From Kangiella koreensis DSM 16069 (lineage in GTDB: Bacteria; Pseudomonadota; Gammaproteobacteria; Enterobacterales; Kangiellaceae), in assembly GCF_000024085.1 (NCBI RefSeq), contig NC_013166.1, positions 744,001 through 808,000 of the forward strand: a DNA stretch of 64,000 nucleotides. The letters run 5' to 3'. Of this stretch, positions 1 to 9,810 are shown in pieces. The notes beneath the pieces are model-generated. The model was not told where the DNA came from. It worked only from the letters and a program-made list of their open reading frames with translations, and ran no database searches. The translations under genes and the position numbers were made by a program. Numbering within the stretch: the stretch's first letter is position 1; the number at the start of each line of letters is the position of its first letter.

Positions 1-860
1 TCTGGGCCAAAGCCGAGCTAATTGAGCTTCCGCTTGAAGATCGTATTACGCCAATTCTTGAAGCCTGTAGCCAAATTGCTATGGCCAAAAGGGTATTGGT
101 GGAGCATCTTGATAGCGATGAGGGTCGTGAGCTTTCTAAGTTCTGTAAAAAGTTTTCCACACCAGTCACGATTGCTCTTGAGAAACAGGGCTTGATTCAT
201 GATGACAGCGAGTTTCAATTACATTTGTTGTTTTTAGCAACCGACCATTGCCTGGTCGGCTTTTCGCCCGTTGGGCGTGCTTCCGAGCTTAAAGGCGGTA
301 TTTTACGTCTCAAGCTTCCAAAGGATGCGCCAAGCCGTTCGACCTTGAAACTGGAAGAAGCCATTCAAACGCTTATGTCCGGCAAACAGCAAAAGGCGGT
401 TTTGCGTTTAGGCAATACCGCTGTTGATCTCGGTGCAGCGCCCGGCGGTTGGACTTATCAGCTGGTACAACATGGCTTGCAGGTGACGGCGATTGATAAT
501 GGCCCTATGGATAAGAAGCTGATGCAGACCGAGCATGTGATTCACCTTAAAGAAAACGCATTGGCCTGGATGCCTGAAAAGCCTGTAAAGATTCTGGTTT
601 GCGATATGGTGGAGAAACCGTCGCTGGTGGCCAAGCTGATGGCTAAATGGTTAGTGGCAGGTAAAACCGAGCATGCCATCTTTAACTTGAAGCTACCGAT
701 GAAAAAGCGCTTTCAGGAAGTGAATGAATGCATTGGTATGATTTGTGATGATTTAGAAGAAGCGGATATTGACTACTTCTGGCAAGCTAAGCATTTGTAC
801 CATGATCGCGAAGAAATCACGGTCTATTTCCGACGTAAAATAAAAGGTCAGTCGCAGTAA
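1..860 (+). CDS. rlmM: 23S rRNA 2'-O-ribose methyltransferase RlmM (5' end outside window)
   Basis: RlmM methylates the 2'-O of C2498 in 23S rRNA using SAM. The reading frame is open from base 3, and residues upstream of the first ATG (position 81) still fit the family, so the gene begins before the window; about 285 of roughly 360 residues are present. The SAM-binding motif is visible as VDLGAAPGGWTYQL, followed by a catalytic-type CDMVEKP segment and NLKLPMKKR with a conserved lysine. The ending DREEITVYFRRK is typical of the family C-terminus. It is followed by queF 4 bases later, so the two are probably cotranscribed. The identification is firm; only the start is unseen. Confidence 0.93.
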   Translation, partial: WAKAELIELPLEDRITPILEACSQIAMAKRVLVEHLDSDEGRELSKFCKKFSTPVTIALEKQGLIHDDSEFQLHLLFLATDHCLVGFSPVGRASELKGGILRLKLPKDAPSRSTLKLEEAIQTLMSGKQQKAVLRLGNTAVDLGAAPGGWTYQLVQHGLQVTAIDNGPMDKKLMQTEHVIHLKENALAWMPEKPVKILVCDMVEKPSLVAKLMAKWLVAGKTEHAIFNLKLPMKKRFQEVNECIGMICDDLEEADIDYFWQAKHLYHDREEITVYFRRKIKGQSQ

Positions 861-864
861 AAAC

Positions 865-1701
865 ATGCAAAATAACGATACTACAAATCAAATCCCTTTA
901 GGTAAGCAGGTTGAGTATCCTTCTCAATACCAGCCCGAATTATTGTTTCCGGTCGCGCGTCAGCTGAAGCGTGTTGAAATTGATATACAGGGGCAGCTAC
1001 CTTTTCATGGCACGGATATCTGGAATGCTTATGAGCTGTCATGGCTCAATGCCAAAGGTAAACCGCAAGTTGCCATCGCTGTGTTTGAGTTTGATTGCAC
1101 CAGTACCAACATCATCGAATCGAAATCTTTCAAGCTCTATCTCAACTCATTAAACCAAAGCCGGTTTGCTGACTGGCAAGCGGTTGAAAAGACTGTGACT
1201 AATGATTTATCTAAAGCCGCAGAGACCAGCGTTTCGGTAAGGCTATTCAAGGTTGAAGAGTACAACCTGAGTGTGCCTGTTAAAGAATGGCAAGGTATTT
1301 TGCTGGATGACCTGGATATTGAAATTAATGATTATCAGTATCAGCCAGAATTGCTTAAGCTCCAATCTGATGAAGTGGTTAGCGAATCTTTATACAGTCA
1401 TTTGTTGAAAAGTAATTGTTTAATCACCTCCCAGCCGGATTGGGCCAGTATTCTAATAGAATATAAAGGCCCCAAAATCCATCAGGAATCACTGCTCAAG
1501 TATTTAATTTCATTCCGCAATCATAATGAATTTCATGAACAGTGCGTGGAACGTGTCTTCACCGATATCATGCGCTACTGCAAACCGTCTGAATTGACCG
1601 TATACGCGCGCTATACCCGTCGGGGTGGTTTGGATATCAATCCGTGGCGTTCTAATGTCAGCGGTAAAATCTGCCACAATCAGCGCCACGCTCGTCAATA
1701 A
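865..1701 (+). CDS. queF: NADPH-dependent 7-cyano-7-deazaguanine reductase QueF
   Basis: QueF reduces the nitrile preQ0 to the amine preQ1 in queuosine biosynthesis, the only known biological nitrile reduction. The 278-residue length matches the long, two-domain (YqeK-like) form found in gammaproteobacteria. The QueF signature ESKSFKLYL starts at Glu85, and the catalytic cysteine that forms the thioimide is Cys185 in NCLITSQPDWAS. The C-terminal RYTRRGGLDINPWRSN is also characteristic. It lies 4 bases after rlmM and ends about 165 bases before cysJ. Confidence 0.96.
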   Translation: MQNNDTTNQIPLGKQVEYPSQYQPELLFPVARQLKRVEIDIQGQLPFHGTDIWNAYELSWLNAKGKPQVAIAVFEFDCTSTNIIESKSFKLYLNSLNQSRFADWQAVEKTVTNDLSKAAETSVSVRLFKVEEYNLSVPVKEWQGILLDDLDIEINDYQYQPELLKLQSDEVVSESLYSHLLKSNCLITSQPDWASILIEYKGPKIHQESLLKYLISFRNHNEFHEQCVERVFTDIMRYCKPSELTVYARYTRRGGLDINPWRSNVSGKICHNQRHARQ

Positions 1702-1809
1702 CTAGCTCGTTAAAAGTTGCCTCGTCAAAATCTGGCTTGTGAAAAGAAAAGGCTCGGCGTCAACTTGATATAACTTTAGGTCATACAGTTATGGTTGATA
1801 ATTCGTAGA

Positions 1810-1825
1810 GTATAGACGTCTATAC
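1810..1825. promoter_or_regulatory. 16-bp perfect palindrome, candidate operator of cysJIH
   Basis: GTATAGAC followed directly by GTCTATAC forms an uninterrupted 16-bp palindrome 40 bases before the cysJ start, in the 164-base gap after queF. A perfect dyad in this place is what a dimeric repressor or activator site would look like. The half-site TATAGAC resembles, but is not spaced like, the dyad upstream of cysG. No matching known motif is assigned. Confidence 0.45.
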
Positions 1826-1865
1826 GTCAATAATGTGTCTCCCAGTGACCTATTGATGTATCGAC

Positions 1866-3740
1866 GTGACCGTAAAAGAACAGCAGTTAGGCAGCTTCAG
1901 AGGAAAACCTCTTAATGATGAGCTGCTTCATAAAATCCGCAATTTAAATGCCCATGAAATCAACTGGCTTAGCGGCTATTGTGCTGGGCTACTTGACTCT
2001 CAGTCTGAAAACCTTGCTGCACCGGTGGTGGATAACCTACCGGTTGCCAATTCTTTTGCGAATCAGGCTGCGAACCGCGTTTCAAAATCAGCCAAGCCAG
2101 TGCTGGTGTTATACGCATCGCAGACCGGCAATGCGCAATCTATCGCCGAACAGCTTATTGAACATTTACAGGCAAAGTCCGTGACTGCTCACTTAAAGTC
2201 GACACTCGAAGTTGCTGCAAAAGAGCTGGCGGATTACTCGACAATCTTGTTGGTGGCATCGACGCATGGCGAGGGTGAGCCACCAGATGATGCCATCGAT
2301 TTGTATGAAGCCTTAACCAGCAAAAAACTATTGTCGAAAGGTTCTCTGTTAAAGGATACAAATTTCGCAGTGCTTGGCCTGGGAGATTCCAGTTACGAAT
2401 TCTTCTGTCAGACAGCCAAAGATTTTGCTGAGAGTTTTAGTAAACTTGGAGCGCAGCAGTTAAGCGAGTTGGTGCTTTGTGATGTTGATTATCAGCAGCC
2501 AGCAACGCAATGGGTAGAGCAGGTTTCAACTGAAGTAGCAGCATTAATTGCGCAGTCTTCTACAGAGCTGGATTCATCAAACAGCGCCATAGCAGATGTG
2601 AATGTCTTGTCTGAACAAACAGCCTATAGCAAGGATAACCCCTTCAAAGCAACCGTTGCGACCATTCAGAAAATAACCGGTAGAGGCTCGCCTAAAGAAA
2701 CCTATCACCTTGAGATTGATATAGAAGATTCGAATATAAGTTATGAGCCTGGTGATGCGCTAGGAATTGTTGTGCACAATCCGGAGTCATTAGTTGATGA
2801 GATCATCAGTCTCTTGGATCTAGATGCAGAAACATCAGTCAATTATCAGAATCAGAATTCAACGCTAAAAAAATATTTAACAGAATTTGCTGAGCTAACC
2901 TTGATCAGCAAATCAACCATTAAAGGATTGTTAGAACTAGAATCTAACGATGAGTTACAGACAATTTATGATCATGGCTACAGTGAATTTATAATAAATC
3001 ACCAGTTTGTAGATTTATTGCATATTGCACAGCCAACAATCATCGGGCAGCAGTTGGTTGATATTTTAAAACCGATAAAACCTCGCCTATATTCAATCGC
3101 TTGCAGCCAGCAGGAGTTCGAAGATGAAGTCCATCTGACTTTAAATCATGTCTCCGTTAATAACACTTATGGCGAGCGTTATGGGCTGGCTAGTCATCAT
3201 TTAACACAATTGATAAGCGAGGGTGAGACTGTCAGTGTTTTTGTTGAACACAATCCAAAATTCAAATTACCGACGGTCGATGCGCCGATCATTATGGTTG
3301 GCCCAGGCACTGGCGTTGCGCCTTTTCGGGCATTTCTTCAGGAGCGTGCGGCAAGCAACGGCTCTGCAAAAAACAGCACAGCAAAAAACTGGCTGATATT
3401 TGGTAATCCACATTTCGATACCGATTTTTTGTATCAGGTTGAAATTCAAAAATATGTCAGTTCTGGTTTATTGAACAAGCTGGATTTGGCTTTCTCTCGT
3501 GACAGCGAACAAAAAGTCTATGTGCAACATAAGCTCTTAGACAATGCACAAGAGTTGTGGCAGTGGCTGGAGCAGGGTGCATATTTTTATGTGTGTGGCG
3601 ATATGCACAAAATGGCGAAAGATGTGGAGCAGACTCTGCTGACCATCATTCAAGAGCAGGGCCAACGTGACGAAGAAGAAGCCAAACAATATTTGAAAGC
3701 GTTAAAAGTCAATCAAAGATACCAGCGGGATGTGTACTGA
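1866..3740 (+). CDS. cysJ: Sulfite reductase [NADPH] flavoprotein alpha subunit CysJ
   Basis: CysJ passes electrons from NADPH through FAD and FMN to the CysI hemoprotein, which reduces sulfite to sulfide. It has 624 residues (E. coli 599). The FMN-binding flavodoxin domain starts near residue 79 with VLYASQTGNAQ and has STHGEGEPPDD. The FAD motif is RLYSIACS, the NADPH motif GPGTGVAPFRAFLQER, and the chain ends in an aromatic Tyr as in ferredoxin-reductase-like proteins. The start is GTG; an in-frame stop lies four codons upstream and there is no good Shine-Dalgarno. The stop codon overlaps the cysI ATG by one base, so the two are translationally coupled. Confidence 0.96.
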   Translation: MTVKEQQLGSFRGKPLNDELLHKIRNLNAHEINWLSGYCAGLLDSQSENLAAPVVDNLPVANSFANQAANRVSKSAKPVLVLYASQTGNAQSIAEQLIEHLQAKSVTAHLKSTLEVAAKELADYSTILLVASTHGEGEPPDDAIDLYEALTSKKLLSKGSLLKDTNFAVLGLGDSSYEFFCQTAKDFAESFSKLGAQQLSELVLCDVDYQQPATQWVEQVSTEVAALIAQSSTELDSSNSAIADVNVLSEQTAYSKDNPFKATVATIQKITGRGSPKETYHLEIDIEDSNISYEPGDALGIVVHNPESLVDEIISLLDLDAETSVNYQNQNSTLKKYLTEFAELTLISKSTIKGLLELESNDELQTIYDHGYSEFIINHQFVDLLHIAQPTIIGQQLVDILKPIKPRLYSIACSQQEFEDEVHLTLNHVSVNNTYGERYGLASHHLTQLISEGETVSVFVEHNPKFKLPTVDAPIIMVGPGTGVAPFRAFLQERAASNGSAKNSTAKNWLIFGNPHFDTDFLYQVEIQKYVSSGLLNKLDLAFSRDSEQKVYVQHKLLDNAQELWQWLEQGAYFYVCGDMHKMAKDVEQTLLTIIQEQGQRDEEEAKQYLKALKVNQRYQRDVY

Positions 3741-5446
3741 TGAGTAAAGTAAAGCCAACCATTTATGATCCAAAAAAGCACACAGTGGTCGAAACCATAA
3801 AAGTGAACAGCAATTACTTGCGTGGAACCTTAGAGCAGAGCTTAAAAAGTGAGCTGACCGGTGCAATTGCTGATGACGATCAGATGATCATTAAGTTTCA
3901 TGGTTCTTATCAGCAGGATGACCGTGATTTACGTGCGGAACGACGCAAACAAAAATTGGAACCTTTATACTCATTTATGATTCGAGCACGTTTACCGGGC
4001 GGCATTGCTAGTGTTGAACAGTATAAAGTTCTGGCTAAGGTTGCTCAGGACTATGGGCATAGCAGTCTGCGCTTAACCACGCGACAAACCTATCAATGGC
4101 ATGGCGTTGTTAAACGTCATTTAAAGCAAACAATTGCCGGTATTAATACAGCACTGGTCGATTCGATTGCAGCTTGTGGTGATGTTAATCGTAATGTAAT
4201 GGCGAATCCTTTGTTTGAGCAATCAAAATTGCATGCAGAAGTGTATGAATGGTCAAAAAAGATCAGCGAACATTTGCTACCCAATACCAATGCTTATCAT
4301 GAAATCTGGTTGGATGGTGAGAAAGTTGAAAGCACCGAAGAGCCGATTTATGGCAAAACATATTTGCCTCGGAAATTCAAAATCGCAATTGCGGTACCAC
4401 CTAACAATGATGTGGATATTTATGCCAATGATATTGGCTTAATCGCCATCACTGAAAACGAAACCTTAATTGGTTTCAATGTGCTGGTGGGTGGTGGCAT
4501 GGGCAGTTCACACAATGACCCAGAAACTTACCCGAGAGCGGCTAGCGTGATTGGTTTTTGTAAACCGGAAGAAACATTAAAGGTAGTTGAGTCGATATTG
4601 AAAGTGCAGCGCGATTACGGCAATCGTGAAGTGAGAAAGTTGGCGAGACTCAAGTACACCATTGATCGTTTGACGGTTGAAGGATTTAAAGAGACTTTAT
4701 CTGATTATGTTGGGTGGTCGTTACAGCCAGCTCAACCTTTCAGTTTTGAGCATAATGGCGATCGCTATGGCTGGATAAAATCTGATGATGGAAAGTGGCA
4801 TCTCACCCTCTATATCCATAGTGGCAGAATCAAGGATACTGAACAATCCCAAGTGTTTACTGGGCTGTTAAAAATTACCGACGTGCATGATGGGGAGTTC
4901 CGTTGTTCACCTAATCAAAACCTGATTATTAGTAATGTCAGGGAAGAAAACAAAGCAGCAGTAGAGCAGATTTTAGAGCAGCACAATATCAGCATAGGTC
5001 AAACGGAAACTCCAACCCGCTTGCATGCATTGGCTTGTGTGGCATTTCCTACCTGTGCATTAGCAATGGCTGAGGCGGAACGTTATTTGCCAACGCTTTT
5101 AGACAAAATCGAAGTGCAGCTTGAACGATATGGGATTGCAAACGTGCCGATTAATATTCGTATGACGGGTTGCCCTAATGGTTGTGCGCGACCTTATCTC
5201 GGGGAGATCGGTTTTGTCGGAAAAGCACCGGGCAAGTACAACTTGTATCTGGGGGCCAGCCATACCGGCGATAGAGTCAATAAACTGTATCGAGAAAATA
5301 TCAACGAAGCAGAAATATTGAAAGAACTCGATCCGATTTTTGCCAGCTTTGCGCAACATCGTTCACCTGAAGAGTCTTTTGGTGATTTTGTGATTCGCCA
5401 GGGTTATGTTGCCGCAGTCCACAATGGAGATGATTTTCATGCTTAA
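3740..5446 (+). CDS. cysI: Sulfite reductase [NADPH] hemoprotein beta subunit CysI
   Basis: CysI binds siroheme and a [4Fe-4S] cluster and carries out the six-electron reduction of sulfite to sulfide. At 568 residues it is full length (E. coli 570). The four cluster and siroheme-ligating cysteines are Cys433 and Cys439 (CVAFPTC) and Cys478 and Cys482 (CPNGC), almost exactly the E. coli positions. The start overlaps the cysJ stop by one base, and cysH follows after 29 bases. The siroheme it needs is made by the cysG product encoded just downstream. Confidence 0.97.
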   Translation: MSKVKPTIYDPKKHTVVETIKVNSNYLRGTLEQSLKSELTGAIADDDQMIIKFHGSYQQDDRDLRAERRKQKLEPLYSFMIRARLPGGIASVEQYKVLAKVAQDYGHSSLRLTTRQTYQWHGVVKRHLKQTIAGINTALVDSIAACGDVNRNVMANPLFEQSKLHAEVYEWSKKISEHLLPNTNAYHEIWLDGEKVESTEEPIYGKTYLPRKFKIAIAVPPNNDVDIYANDIGLIAITENETLIGFNVLVGGGMGSSHNDPETYPRAASVIGFCKPEETLKVVESILKVQRDYGNREVRKLARLKYTIDRLTVEGFKETLSDYVGWSLQPAQPFSFEHNGDRYGWIKSDDGKWHLTLYIHSGRIKDTEQSQVFTGLLKITDVHDGEFRCSPNQNLIISNVREENKAAVEQILEQHNISIGQTETPTRLHALACVAFPTCALAMAEAERYLPTLLDKIEVQLERYGIANVPINIRMTGCPNGCARPYLGEIGFVGKAPGKYNLYLGASHTGDRVNKLYRENINEAEILKELDPIFASFAQHRSPEESFGDFVIRQGYVAAVHNGDDFHA

Positions 5447-5475
5447 TTATAAAGAGACTGAAGGTTGTCATTAAG

Positions 5476-6189
5476 ATGGGTTTAGCAAGTTCAAACTGGT
5501 TACAGCAGATTAACCAACAATTAGACAACAGCAGTGCCATTGAGCGCATTGAGTTTATGCTGGAGAAAGTACCCGGCAATGCTGCGTTGGCTTCCAGTTT
5601 TGGTGCTCAGTCTGCGGTCAGTTTGCATATGGTTACACAGGTTATGCCAGAAATCCCCGTGATTCTGATTGATACTGGCTATTTATTCCCTGAAACTTAT
5701 CAGTTCATCGATGAGCTGCGATCTAAGCTTAATCTGAACCTGAAAGTGTATCGCAATGAACTCAGCCCAGCATGGCAGGAAGCGCGCTACGGTCAGCAGT
5801 GGCAACAGGGGAAGTCAGGCATCGAGGCCTATAATCTTCGCAATAAAGTGGAGCCGATGGATAGAGCCTTGGAGGAGTTACAGACAGAGGTTTGGTTTTC
5901 TGGATTGCGTCGTCAGCAGGCCAAAAGTCGCGAGCAACTTCCGGTGGTGCAGGCATTTAAGGGTCGACTTAAGGTTCATCCTATTATTGATTGGAACAAT
6001 AAAACTATTCATAAGTATCTGAAAAAACACCAGCTGCCTTATCATCCTTTGTGGGAAAAAGGTTATGTTTCCATCGGTGATACCCACAGTACGAAGCCAC
6101 TTAGCGGGGAGATGACTGAAGAGGAAACCCGTTTTGGCGGTGTAGTGCGTGAGTGTGGTTTACATGTTGATACCTTGTCAGGTTTATAA
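5476..6189 (+). CDS. cysH: Phosphoadenylyl-sulfate (PAPS) reductase CysH
   Basis: CysH reduces PAPS to sulfite with thioredoxin. The 237-residue protein has the N-terminal [15 protein letters not shown] nucleotide-binding segment, the [13 protein letters not shown] loop and the C-terminal ECGLH motif with catalytic Cys227. It lacks the CC...CxxC cysteines of the [4Fe-4S] APS reductases, so PAPS and not APS should be the substrate. That implies an APS kinase encoded elsewhere. It is the third gene of the cysJIH unit, followed by a 173-base gap. Confidence 0.95.
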   Translation: MGLASSNWLQQINQQLDNSSAIERIEFMLEKVPGNAALASSFGAQSAVSLHMVTQVMPEIPVILIDTGYLFPETYQFIDELRSKLNLNLKVYRNELSPAWQEARYGQQWQQGKSGIEAYNLRNKVEPMDRALEELQTEVWFSGLRRQQAKSREQLPVVQAFKGRLKVHPIIDWNNKTIHKYLKKHQLPYHPLWEKGYVSIGDTHSTKPLSGEMTEEETRFGGVVRECGLHVDTLSGL

Positions 6190-6320
6190 TGTGCGTTCAA
6201 TTGTCTAATAACCTTATGTTTTTCAAGTTCATTTCATAACTGTTGCCCTTCATTCAACCGTATATTCTATTTGGATATATAGGACTGCCTAAAGATTATT
6301 TTTGCTCCTGTTCGACAGGT

Positions 6321-6342
6321 GTTTAGATATAGCCATCTAAAC
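6321..6342. promoter_or_regulatory. Inverted repeat upstream of cysG, candidate operator
   Basis: GTTTAGAT, six spacer bases and ATCTAAAC form a perfect 8-bp dyad 20 bases before the cysG start. The position and symmetry suggest a dimeric regulator site. There is no T-run, so it is not a terminator of cysH. Its half-site (TTTAGAT) is similar to the half-site of the palindrome before cysJ (TATAGAC), but the spacing differs by six. Confidence 0.4.
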
Positions 6343-6362
6343 GGTTAATCAAGTGTCATCTT

Positions 6363-7817
6363 ATGGAATACTTTCCTATTACAGTGCGCCTCCAGGATCA
6401 GCAATGCATCATTGTTGGTGGTGGCGAGATCGCCCACCGAAAGCTAAAAAGTCTGCTCAAGGCCAAAGCCAAGGTCAGTTTAATTGCATTTGATTTTTCG
6501 TCAGATGTACGAGCTTTAGCAGAGCAATACCAGTTGCCATTATATCAACAGTCGTTCGATGAACAGCTTAGTGAAAGACTGCTTGATGAGGCTTATTTAA
6601 TCGTTGCAGCTACTGACAACCGAGAGCTTAATGAGCAGGTTAGTTTCGCTGCACGCAAGCGCAGAATCTGGGTTAACGTGGTCGATGATTTGGAATTGAG
6701 CACTTTTATTATGCCTGCCATTATTGATCGTTCGCCACTTTTGGTGGCGGTATCGACTGGCGGTGTCTCACCGGTACTCGCACGCAAAATCCGAGAAAAA
6801 ATTGAATGGCTATTGCCAACCAATTTAGGTGGGCTGCTTAGTAAGCTCAAAGCCTATCGGCCACGGATAAAAAAAAAGTTTCCCGACCTGAAAAGTAAGC
6901 GTGATTTCTCCGAATGGTATATTGAACAGGCTATTGCTGATCCAGCTGCCATCGAAAGTGACTTTAATGTAAATCTCGAAAACTATCAGGCACTCAATGC
7001 AGGCAAACAAAAGGGTAAAGTATATCTGGTTGGAGCGGGACCTGGCGATGCTGAGCTGTTAACCATCAAAGCGCTTAAAGTCTTGCAAACTGCTGATGTG
7101 GTTCTACACGATGCTTTGGTTTCTGAACAGATTCTTGAGCAGGTGCGACGGGATGCAACTTTAGTTCATGTGGGTAAAAGAGCACACAATCACAGCGTCA
7201 CTCAGGATGAAACTAATCGTTTGCTGGTCCAATATGCGCAACAGGGATTATCGGTTGTCAGGCTTAAAGGTGGAGATCCTTTTATCTTTGGGCGTGGTGG
7301 TGAAGAGCTGGAAGTATTAGTCAGTGCTGGAATTAATTATGAAGTGGTGCCGGGAATAACGGCGGCTTCGGGCTGTGCCAGCTATGCGGGGATTCCGCTA
7401 ACCCATCGCGACTATGCACAAACGGTTATGTTCATTACGGCACACTGCGCTAATTCTATTGATAAGCTCAATTGGCAAAGCCTGGCTAGAGAAAAACAGA
7501 CCGTTGCTATCTACATGGGGCTACTTCGCAATGAAACCCTGGTCAGTAATTTGATTGAGCATGGGAGAGATGGAGCAACACCAATTGCCATTATTGAGAA
7601 TGGCACTTTGCCGGAGCAAAGAGTTGTGATCGGTACATTGCGTCAACTGTCAGAACTTGTTGAGCAACATCAAGTAGTATCACCGGCACTTATTTTGATT
7701 GGAGAAGTAACTGGCTTAGCGGAAAAATTGGATTGGTTTCAACACAGCACTCTTCTTAGAGGCAACTCTGAAGTCAGTCAAAATGATGAAGACCTGGTCT
7801 TGCGAAAAGTCAGCTGA
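6363..7817 (+). CDS. cysG: Siroheme synthase CysG (methyltransferase, dehydrogenase and ferrochelatase)
   Basis: This trifunctional enzyme makes siroheme from uroporphyrinogen III. Residues 1 to about 215 are the precorrin-2 dehydrogenase/sirohydrochlorin ferrochelatase part, with the NAD-binding CIIVGGGEIAHRK. From about residue 218 comes the SAM uroporphyrinogen methyltransferase, with VYLVGAGPGDAELLT and VVRLKGGDPFIFGRGGEE. At 484 residues it is slightly longer than E. coli CysG (457) because of a C-terminal tail. It supplies the siroheme of CysI. It has its own upstream dyad and is followed by a strong terminator. Confidence 0.96.
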   Translation: MEYFPITVRLQDQQCIIVGGGEIAHRKLKSLLKAKAKVSLIAFDFSSDVRALAEQYQLPLYQQSFDEQLSERLLDEAYLIVAATDNRELNEQVSFAARKRRIWVNVVDDLELSTFIMPAIIDRSPLLVAVSTGGVSPVLARKIREKIEWLLPTNLGGLLSKLKAYRPRIKKKFPDLKSKRDFSEWYIEQAIADPAAIESDFNVNLENYQALNAGKQKGKVYLVGAGPGDAELLTIKALKVLQTADVVLHDALVSEQILEQVRRDATLVHVGKRAHNHSVTQDETNRLLVQYAQQGLSVVRLKGGDPFIFGRGGEELEVLVSAGINYEVVPGITAASGCASYAGIPLTHRDYAQTVMFITAHCANSIDKLNWQSLAREKQTVAIYMGLLRNETLVSNLIEHGRDGATPIAIIENGTLPEQRVVIGTLRQLSELVEQHQVVSPALILIGEVTGLAEKLDWFQHSTLLRGNSEVSQNDEDLVLRKVS

Positions 7818-7835
7818 ATTGAAATGCAGTAGCCA

Positions 7836-7868
7836 TAAAAAAACCCGACTTAGAAGTCGGGTTTTTTG
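7836..7868. terminator. Bidirectional rho-independent terminator, cysG / POT transporter
   Basis: CCCGACT and AGTCGGG enclose a TAGA loop, with an A-run before and a T-run after. It can end both the plus-strand cysG transcript and the convergent minus-strand transporter. Confidence 0.9.
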
Positions 7869-7895
7869 TGATGGTTGAATGATCTTATAAAGAGA

Positions 7896-9623
7896 TTAAT
7901 CGGCACCAGCCATCAGCTTTTTGATCAGTGGTGATATCAACAGCATAAATACTGCAATACCTATGGCAACGTAACCAACATTAGAATACACCTCGATGTA
8001 AGTGGCTTTTGCCGCTCCAACGTCAGTTAATTGACCACCGATAGTTTCAGCACCTGTGGTACGGGCGATGATACCAGCCAGGAAGTTTGATAGGCCGCTA
8101 TATAGGAACCAGGCCCCCATACTCATACCCACTGCTTGTATTGGCGCTAACTTGGTCACAGCGGATAAGCCCACTGGAGAAACCATTAACTCACCCATGG
8201 TGTGGATGAAGTAAATCAGGAAGATAAAGATTACCGCAGTCATGCCTGCGCTTCCTGTTGCTTTCATACCCAGTACCAGTACCAGATAACCGGCACCCGC
8301 TAAAAATACGCCCATTGCGAATTTAACAGGCGTTGATGGGTTCATTTTCTTTTTTGCAAGCCAAATCCAGAGCCATGCCAGAAGTGGTGCAAAGGTGAAA
8401 ATAAAGAAGGCATTAAGTGCCTGGAAAACTGGTGCAGGAACTGACCAGCCTAATAGCTCACGATCAACTAAGCGGTCTGTGAAGAGGTTCAACGATGAAC
8501 CAGCTTGCTCGAACAACGCCCAGAATGGAATCTGTGCCAAGATGAAGTAGATGGCCGCAAACATACGTTTTTGCTCATCGCCGCTCAGCTTAATGAGGGC
8601 ATAAGCAATCAAGTAGATAAACATCAACAAGCCGATTGGACCTAGAATGCCGCCCATAATGTCTGGGTTCATAACAAAGAACATGGACAAGGCAATGATG
8701 CCCACACCAATCAAGTAGCACATCCACTCGAAATTAACGAATGCAAAAGCTTTTTCTTTTAGCTTAGCAGGGTTTGGTGGATCAGCTTTACCTTGCAGCC
8801 AATCTTGTTTCCAAAGGAAGGTCACTAACCCCAGTAGCATACCAATGCCTGCAAGACCGAAGCCGTAAGCCCAGCCCCAGACGATACCGATGATACCGCA
8901 AGTTATTGAAGATAAGAATGAACCTAGGTTGATACCCATATAGAACAGAGTAAAACCTGAGTCACGGCGGGTATCACCGAAACCATATAAAGAACCGACA
9001 ATGGTTGAGATGTTAGCTTTTAGGAAGCCTACACCAGCAATAATTAACGCTAGCGATAAGTAAAGAATGTTCAGATATAAAGGTTGGTGAACAATTCGGG
9101 TTTCATAATCGCTACCGCTGATGTTTGCCGGTAAACCAACTGCTTCAGGATTCTCAATAGTAAAGGAACGGTTTTCACCATAAGTTATTGGTGAGCGGCC
9201 ATCTTCACTGACAATAATAGGCGTCGCATCTCCACCTCTGCCATCCAGAGTTAGTTGATACTCGGCATTATTGTAGGTCATGATTTCTTTTGAGCCGCTT
9301 CCTTCAAAAGCCATACCGGTATGGCCAAGCACAAGCAGAATAGCACCAAAAGTTACTGCTTTTCTTGCCCCTAAATACTTGTCAGCCAATGAACCACCGA
9401 TAATGGTCATGACGTAAACTAGTGCAGTATAGGCACCATAAAGAACAGATGATCGTTCATCTGAAAATAGGAAGTGCTGCGTTAAGTAAATGATAAGAAG
9501 GGCGCGCATGCCATAATAAGAAAAGCGCTCCCACATTTCTGTAAAAAAGAGCACTACTAAACCACGAGGATGGCCTAATATGGTTTTTTCGCTTTCTGGT
9601 ATTGGGTTTGTTTCGGCCGTCAT
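7896..9623 (-). CDS. Proton-dependent oligopeptide transporter (POT/PTR family)
   Basis: This inner-membrane MFS protein should import di- and tripeptides with protons. The POT hallmarks are EMWERFSYYGMRALLIIYL in the first helix (the ExxERFxYY proton-coupling motif) and GSLADKYLGARKAV. A soluble-looking insert of about 90 residues between early helices, rich in D, G and N, is longer than in E. coli DtpA (500 residues) and explains the 575-residue length. A Shine-Dalgarno AGGAGTCC precedes the ATG. It is a lone gene, convergent with cysG and divergent from the AlkB-like gene. Exact peptide specificity cannot be read. Confidence 0.93.
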   Translation of the reverse strand: MTAETNPIPESEKTILGHPRGLVVLFFTEMWERFSYYGMRALLIIYLTQHFLFSDERSSVLYGAYTALVYVMTIIGGSLADKYLGARKAVTFGAILLVLGHTGMAFEGSGSKEIMTYNNAEYQLTLDGRGGDATPIIVSEDGRSPITYGENRSFTIENPEAVGLPANISGSDYETRIVHQPLYLNILYLSLALIIAGVGFLKANISTIVGSLYGFGDTRRDSGFTLFYMGINLGSFLSSITCGIIGIVWGWAYGFGLAGIGMLLGLVTFLWKQDWLQGKADPPNPAKLKEKAFAFVNFEWMCYLIGVGIIALSMFFVMNPDIMGGILGPIGLLMFIYLIAYALIKLSGDEQKRMFAAIYFILAQIPFWALFEQAGSSLNLFTDRLVDRELLGWSVPAPVFQALNAFFIFTFAPLLAWLWIWLAKKKMNPSTPVKFAMGVFLAGAGYLVLVLGMKATGSAGMTAVIFIFLIYFIHTMGELMVSPVGLSAVTKLAPIQAVGMSMGAWFLYSGLSNFLAGIIARTTGAETIGGQLTDVGAAKATYIEVYSNVGYVAIGIAVFMLLISPLIKKLMAGAD

Positions 9624-9810
9624 TGTCGGCGGACTCCTATAAAAAATGGATTTGAACTTAGAATTAACTATTTATAGTTTTATATGTTTTTCGCTAGTAT
9701 CAGCGATAAAACGATCACGTTAGTTTAGCTATGAGTCACCTGAAAGCAAGGGGAAATGGCCTTTTTAGTTTAAATTTGATTAAAAAATATACAGTTAGAG
9801 GTTGGTAAAC

